64,000 bases of DNA from Glycine soja (lineage: Eukaryota; Streptophyta; Magnoliopsida; Fabales; Fabaceae): contig NC_041010.1 in NCBI RefSeq assembly GCF_004193775.1, positions 42,273,562-42,337,561 of the forward strand, read 5' to 3'. The number at the start of each line of letters is the position of its first letter. The stretch's first letter is position 1. The notes beneath the pieces are model-generated. The model searched no databases and was not told the DNA's origin. It saw only the letters and a program-made list of their open reading frames with translations. Shown one piece after another: positions 58,740-64,000 of this stretch. A program made the translations under genes and the position numbers.

Positions 58740-60750
58740 CTCTTTTCTTTTATAGGAAAATCATTTTTCTTTTTATTTAAATAAAAGCTCTTTACTGGAC
58801 TCACTGCATATATATATATATAATCCCGATTATGCTGTTTTTCTTCTTCTTATTTTCTCTCAACAATCACATACTATATATATTTGACTGTATGTATATA
58901 TCTAAAATAATTAAATTTACTCATACGAAAAAATGTGATAAATTTATTACATTTTATTTTGTTTTTTTAGGATTAAATTTTATATTTTTTATATTTTAAT
59001 AATCAATTTATCATCGTATCGTATAATAGTATTTTTTGAGTCTTTGGATTTATCTAAATCTTGAAGCCAGTAAATTTCTAAAATTCAACTCTAAACTTTG
59101 TAAAAAAAATAGAATTAGTATTGATTATGAGAAAATGATTTAATATCTAAAATCTCTCACATATTTATCTTTAACTATTATATATAAACCACTTATAACC
59201 TACCGCATCTTTTTATTTGTCAAATGCAAGCATGAAATGCCAATTTTCCTCTAGCGCATAAGAGGAGTGCTAGCAAGTATTCTCTTGTTTTAACAAATAC
59301 TTTATTATTTATTGAAATTTACTTTTAAAAATTACAAAATAATGAAAGAATCATTAAATAATAAGTGAAATCTGTCAAAATTTGATTTTTTAAAATAAAG
59401 TTCAGTTAATAACAATAATGTGTTGCTAGCATTTTTTAGTAAATAATAATAATTTCTTAAAATATATAGTTAATAGGGTATGTCTTTCCTTTAAAAAATA
59501 TATATGTTTTTGTGTAAAGTTTTTTATATTATTATGTAATCACAAATTATTATATATGATAATGAAATTTGATGGCTTTTTAAATATCATCTTAAAAGTC
59601 ATATTAATAATTATTTCTAATTGATTCATACTTCTTAATTTTTGGGTAAAAAATTATTTTTAATTCCTATATTTTTATTGTAAAAAAAAGTTCCTATACT
59701 TTGATCGGAAGTTTTAAAAACATGAGAAATTAGTCTCTCTTTTCTAACACATCATAATCTTTTTAAAGTTACGAGAGAATAAATTGCACATATTTTTTAA
59801 TGTTTGAGGACCTAATTAATCACTATAGTATAAGAATCTTGATCACATTTAACTGAAAGTATATGGACTTTTTTTTATTTTGGAAATTAAACTCATTTAA
59901 ATATATGAATTCCAGCAAAAAAAAATACTATTATTTGATCATAAATTATTTTGCTTATAATAATTATTTCAAAATTATTTAAATTGATTTTTAATTATTT
60001 AAGTTTTAATGTTTACACTATAATTAAAACCTTTCCAAAATATTTTTTCCCTATAATTAATTAAAATCTTTCCAAAAAAATTTTTCCCTATAATTAATTA
60101 AAATCTTTCCAAAATTGTTTTGCCCTATAATTAATAATTCCTCACCGTTCGGTTTGTAAAGCCCAAAGACTATTTTCATATAAGTTAGGCCCAAAACAAA
60201 TTATATTCTATTACCAACCTTTTATAAAAAAAAATTATAATTCAACCACCAAATTATTCAATATTGAATTTTATATAAACTATATATCTATATATATTTT
60301 TCGTGATAAAAAATTATTTATATTTTAAAAAGTATAATATATTAAAATAAATTCATCACTTTAAAAATATAGAAATTAAATAATCAACGGATTAAATTAT
60401 CAACTATAGTTCATGAATTAAATAGATTATTCAGTCAAAGTTTTGTTGAATATTATGAATTCACACCCTTTCGAATAAGCTAATGAAGAAGAGAAACACA
60501 TTTCCATCATTGTACATTGCTTACAACAACAAAAACGTATTTCCGTGAAAGATATTTTGGTCAAAATAGTATAACATAAAACTAGGGTGAGAACTTACTT
60601 TCAAGGGAGTGAGAATAACAATTCCCCTTGACATTTTGGTGTAAGATGTAGCAAGCTAAAAGGCCCAGATCCATGACGACCAATTATTTACAAAAGGCTT
60701 CCAAAATTTGTTTGTGAAAAGAGCCCAAAAAGAATGACCGAAATTAATAA
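58740..60750. other. intergenic AT-rich region
   Basis: No gene recognised. It contains a triplicated TATAATTAATTAAAATCTTT-like unit near 60050-60130 and scattered AT-rich words. Confidence 0.5.
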
Positions 60751-61383
60751 GGGTATTGCTATTAACACTGTCCGTGTGGGTGACTTTTAGCTATATTCCC
60801 AAATTGCCCCTTAGACGAAAATGCAATGAAAATGTGTTTCATTACGCAAATGGGGTGAAAAAGATAAAACACAACGAAAATATGATTTTGTTATGCAAAT
60901 GTGCAACAAAACCATGTTTTCGTTGTGTTTTGATTTTTTCACCCCCATTTATATTTGAAAATTTACAAAACAAAATGGTGTTTCTATTATTTATCCCCAC
61001 ACCCTTCCAAAATGGAAATGTTATTCCATTTTGGGTAAAAAAATCCCCACGCCCTTGCCCTTTCCCCTTTTCCTCTTTCCCTACCCCTACAAACGACACA
61101 ACCAACACAAACACTTACAATAACAAAACAACACAAACACTCAGCGATGGCGTTGCACGATAGAGGCATGGTGGATATGGGCTGGGTGGGGTTCGCAACG
61201 GGTGGAAGTCGTAGGGGTGGCATGGGGAGGGTGGCAACAGAGGAGAGTGGCAGCATGCGTTCTGGATCTGGGCTGGATTGGGGTAGACCATTTTGGATCT
61301 TAGGAGAATGGAATAGGGTGTAAGGATTTGGTGAGTGGGTAAAAGAAGAATTTTTCAAGGTTGGTATTACCAATAGCAAGGGT
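60751..61383. mobile_element. possible DNA-transposon remnant containing a GC-rich block and a hairpin
   Basis: The left end GGGTATTGCTATTAACACT loosely mirrors the right end (reverse complement CCCTTGCTATTGGTAATACC). Inside are the imperfect hairpin at 60852-60945 and, at about 61140-61310, a G-rich stretch quite unlike the AT-rich surroundings. Open frames here (135 and 157 codons, opposite strands) look like low-complexity Pro/Ser or His/Asn-rich translations and do not match known proteins. Element type unknown. Confidence 0.3.
60852..60945. repeat. imperfect inverted repeat, about 33-bp arms
   Basis: The left arm, with GGGGTGAAAAAGATAAAACA and ACAACGAAAATATG (60852-60884), pairs with 60913-60945 (CATGTTTTCGTTGTG, then TTTTGATTTTTTCACCCC) with about three mismatches and a 28-bp loop. 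A transcript would form a stable hairpin. Confidence 0.8.
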
Positions 61384-64000
61384 TGATAGTGAGAATAGTA
61401 GTTAAAAGAGCACCTGAAGCCCTTCGAAACAATCGTTTTGTATCCAAAACTCCAAATCAAACATAGATGTGCAGTTGATTATGCATGCTATTTTTGTTTT
61501 TGGGAAGTCAAATTTATAACAAATTCTAACACACTTAGTAAGTAATTGGGTTCCTTGAACATGTTGATTCCATGGTTATGTGGTATGAACAAGACTCTAT
61601 TGAGAGAAGTAAAATCCACTTGGGTGATCAATATCTACACTTTGAAAGATTATTCTCATGACTTCCGACCATGGGATACTTATTTTCAGGAGAGAAAAAA
61701 ACCAAAATTCCCTTCAAATTAAGATGTATTTTGCTAGGAACATTGTGTGTTTTGATTGTTGACACTATTGGTGCAAAGTCAACATTAGGTTCCAGTCTTT
61801 ATTATAAATTTATAATCCCTCCAATCCATATACAATGTTAACCACAACGCCACCCTTTTTTAAAGAAATTTCATGGATGGAAATTACATGTGCAGCACAT
61901 ATTGGTTCACGATTAGCAATCACAGTCAACTAGCGTAACAATCAAGAGCAACGAGGAAACTTCGGAAAGCTTAATTAGTTGATACCATAAACTCTTGTAT
62001 CTGTTACCATACAAATTGCTTGACTATTAGGCGATCATAAAAAGGTTTCATACGCTTACTCTTTAGAGTCTGGACATGTTCATTATTAGCAATGACTATA
62101 GCATATGCACACTCCAACCTCAGTTTGAAACTTCATAAATTAAAATATATTTCTTGCTTGCTTCCCCAATCACATCGGTTAGCTAATTATTGGTAAAAGT
62201 TATAAGTGATGCTATTTCGTACAAATGTTAACAAACAAATGCACAGAACACACAAATTGAATAGGTAATGTGCACTACTAAAAAAGCCATTATGTACGTT
62301 GTTGTTGTTGGAAAAAGGTGTCTGAAAAATTGTGGAATAAAATAATCTATTTTATATTTAAACTATATTATAAACAAATGACATATTAAAAATATACCTC
62401 TTCAATAGTGTGAATACTCTACGTGTATCCACACCGAGATTGACCTCTATTCATCAAGAACTTTGATAAGTGGAAAAATAAGAATAGAGAAGTGATATTC
62501 GAATTTTTTCAACGTGCAAGAAATTAAAATTGAAATAATAATTAACCAAGTTAAACTTGTATCTAGCCGCCTTTTCGACCCAAATTTCAAATATAAAATC
62601 ATACATGTTTGTTTCTCTTCTTTCATCAAATCTTTCATATTATTTATATTTTCAGTGCTAGCAAAAATATAATAATATCCCAACTTTTTGAAATCAATTA
62701 ATCATTTGATCATATTAAATTCTCTAATTTAATTAATCATTAAATATTAAAATAATTTCTTTAACAGAGATTAGAACACTCGTTTGTGTGTGACCCCGTA
62801 GATTTAATACTAAATCGGTAATATATTAATCAAATTAATATACTAATCAAGATAGGTGTTTAGCAACACTCTTTAACGTCCGGATAGCATGAAGTAACAT
62901 TTTACTTTTAAGAACCATTAGAAAAGTAGTATAATAATTTCTTTCATCTTTACGTTGGGTTAACTCTAGAGTATGATATTACTATCAAACCCTTTTGAGT
63001 TAACTCATAATGACATAAGAAACTCATTTCTTCTTTCATTTAATTTTTCTGGCCAGGATATAATTTTGTTCATAGAGCTCAAACTCATTATCAAGAATTG
63101 ATGATTCCTTCTTGATTAATCATTAATTCTACAAGTATTTAATCATATTCAATATTCATTCAACAAGTGCTCTAATGCATTAGGTGTCTAGAATCAAAAT
63201 ATAACAAATAACTCGTTAATTACTATGACAATCTGATGTCAAAGAAAGCTATTATACCTCTTCTTAAAAATTTTCTATTGATAGTTTATGGTAAATTTTA
63301 ACCATTAGAAAATTTCAATTGAGTTAGTTCAATGATCACATCAACATGTGACTCATCTATATATGCAAATTAATAAATCAGATCTATTAATATTTATCCA
63401 ATAAATACCATCACATATATATTAATCTATCCAGATTATTGATATCCTATTTACAATAATCTTATGATCAAGAACGGTTTAGATTAAAATTAGAATAAAC
63501 TTGTTTCTCATTATCACTCTCTATTATAATAACAAGTCTTTAATTCTAATCAAGGACATTATCAAATGGACTATTTAATCAAATAGTGAAATATGACAAT
63601 GAAAATAAAATAATACTTTATTATTAAAATTAGAATTGATTACATGATGACTTGGATTGTGCGCATACAAATTTATTTCCAATAATTACTTTTAAGATGG
63701 TTATAAAGAATTATCTTAAAATGATTGGCGATAATATTTTTGTAATAAAGTCAAACACAACGACTTTGCCTAGAACCGCTTTTGATGAGTAGATAACCAT
63801 GTGCGGGATGACAAAGTTGTAATTTTGTACTACGGTACAAATTTGTCCAAAAAACCGTCTTTATTTGCTTACTCATTTCAGTACCGCGACATGTGCTTGA
63901 TTCCTTCACTACTAACCTCACAACTTTGCTTCTTCGCCCTAGATAACCACATGGCACTGTGTTAATTTTTTAAATAACTATATAAAAAAAATATAATTTG
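61384..64000. other. gene-free region, possible LTR-element remnants
   Basis: No protein or structural RNA gene recognised. The stretch of about 62780-63660, with phrases such as GTGTGACCCCGTAGATTT and CTCTAATGCATTAGGTGTC, has the look of non-coding parts of plant copia-type LTRs, but no LTR pair or primer site was found. Confidence 0.35.

Noticed and set aside
60987..61460. 157-codon minus-strand open frame
   Set aside because: It spans the G-rich island and translates to low-complexity Pro/Leu/Cys-rich sequence; no known domain.

Overview
This is a plant nuclear window, most likely from a legume close to soybean (Glycine); that assignment is inference from protein style and repeat content. 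The evidence for a plant is: intron-split genes with GT..AG junctions, AT-rich intergenic DNA with long (TA)n tracts, and plant-specific families (CYP89A-type P450, FEI-type LRR receptor kinase, RLCK-VII kinase, SH3P1-type BAR/SH3 protein, nodulin-like MFS transporter). No bacterial operons, CRISPR arrays, rRNA genes or tRNA genes were seen.

Layout. 1-5.4 kb: the decayed 3' end of a probable trihelix gene, weak coding-like fragments, and on the minus strand the first exon of a small ZNF706-like zinc-finger gene. 5.46-15.07 kb: a large mobile-element block. It carries same-strand, intron-containing fragments of four unrelated housekeeping genes (enolase, mitochondrial processing peptidase alpha, BUD23/RID2 rRNA methyltransferase, DDX3/DED1-type DEAD-box helicase). 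Its downstream edge looks like a Helitron 3' end (hairpin then CTAG|T at 15068), and a compatible A|TC start lies at 5458. Inside it sits a TRIM retroelement with three 181-bp LTRs and two internal domains. 15.49-17.02 kb: an intact, intronless CYP89A-like gene whose start lies about 420 bp beyond that Helitron-like end.

22.05-29.62 kb: a 13-exon FEI1/FEI2-like LRR receptor kinase (595 aa) with repeat-derived DNA in intron 11 and a diverged copy of its 3' flank about 1.4 kb downstream. 33.66-37.46 kb: a 10-exon SH3P1-like BAR/SH3 gene (362 aa). 39.40-40.19 kb (minus) and 42.72-43.06 kb (plus): a divergent pair of uncharacterised genes sharing a C-terminal charged module; the first needs three 1-bp frame changes to read through. 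47.56-51.13 kb: a 5-exon RLCK-VII kinase of RIPK/PBL14-15 type (423 aa). 52.37-53.83 kb: an intronless membrane-anchored GT4 glycosyltransferase. 54.43-58.67 kb (minus): a 3-exon NFD4-like nodulin/MFS transporter (576 aa), convergent with the glycosyltransferase. The RLCK and the transporter each carry, in an intron, a small element that looks like the same MITE family. 58.7-64 kb: gene-free DNA with an imperfect hairpin and probable transposon remnants.

The intact genes do not form one pathway. The receptor kinase, the cytoplasmic kinase and the SH3/BAR membrane-traffic protein are signalling or trafficking components that happen to be linked. The most unusual part is the multi-gene-capture element with its nested triple-LTR TRIM.
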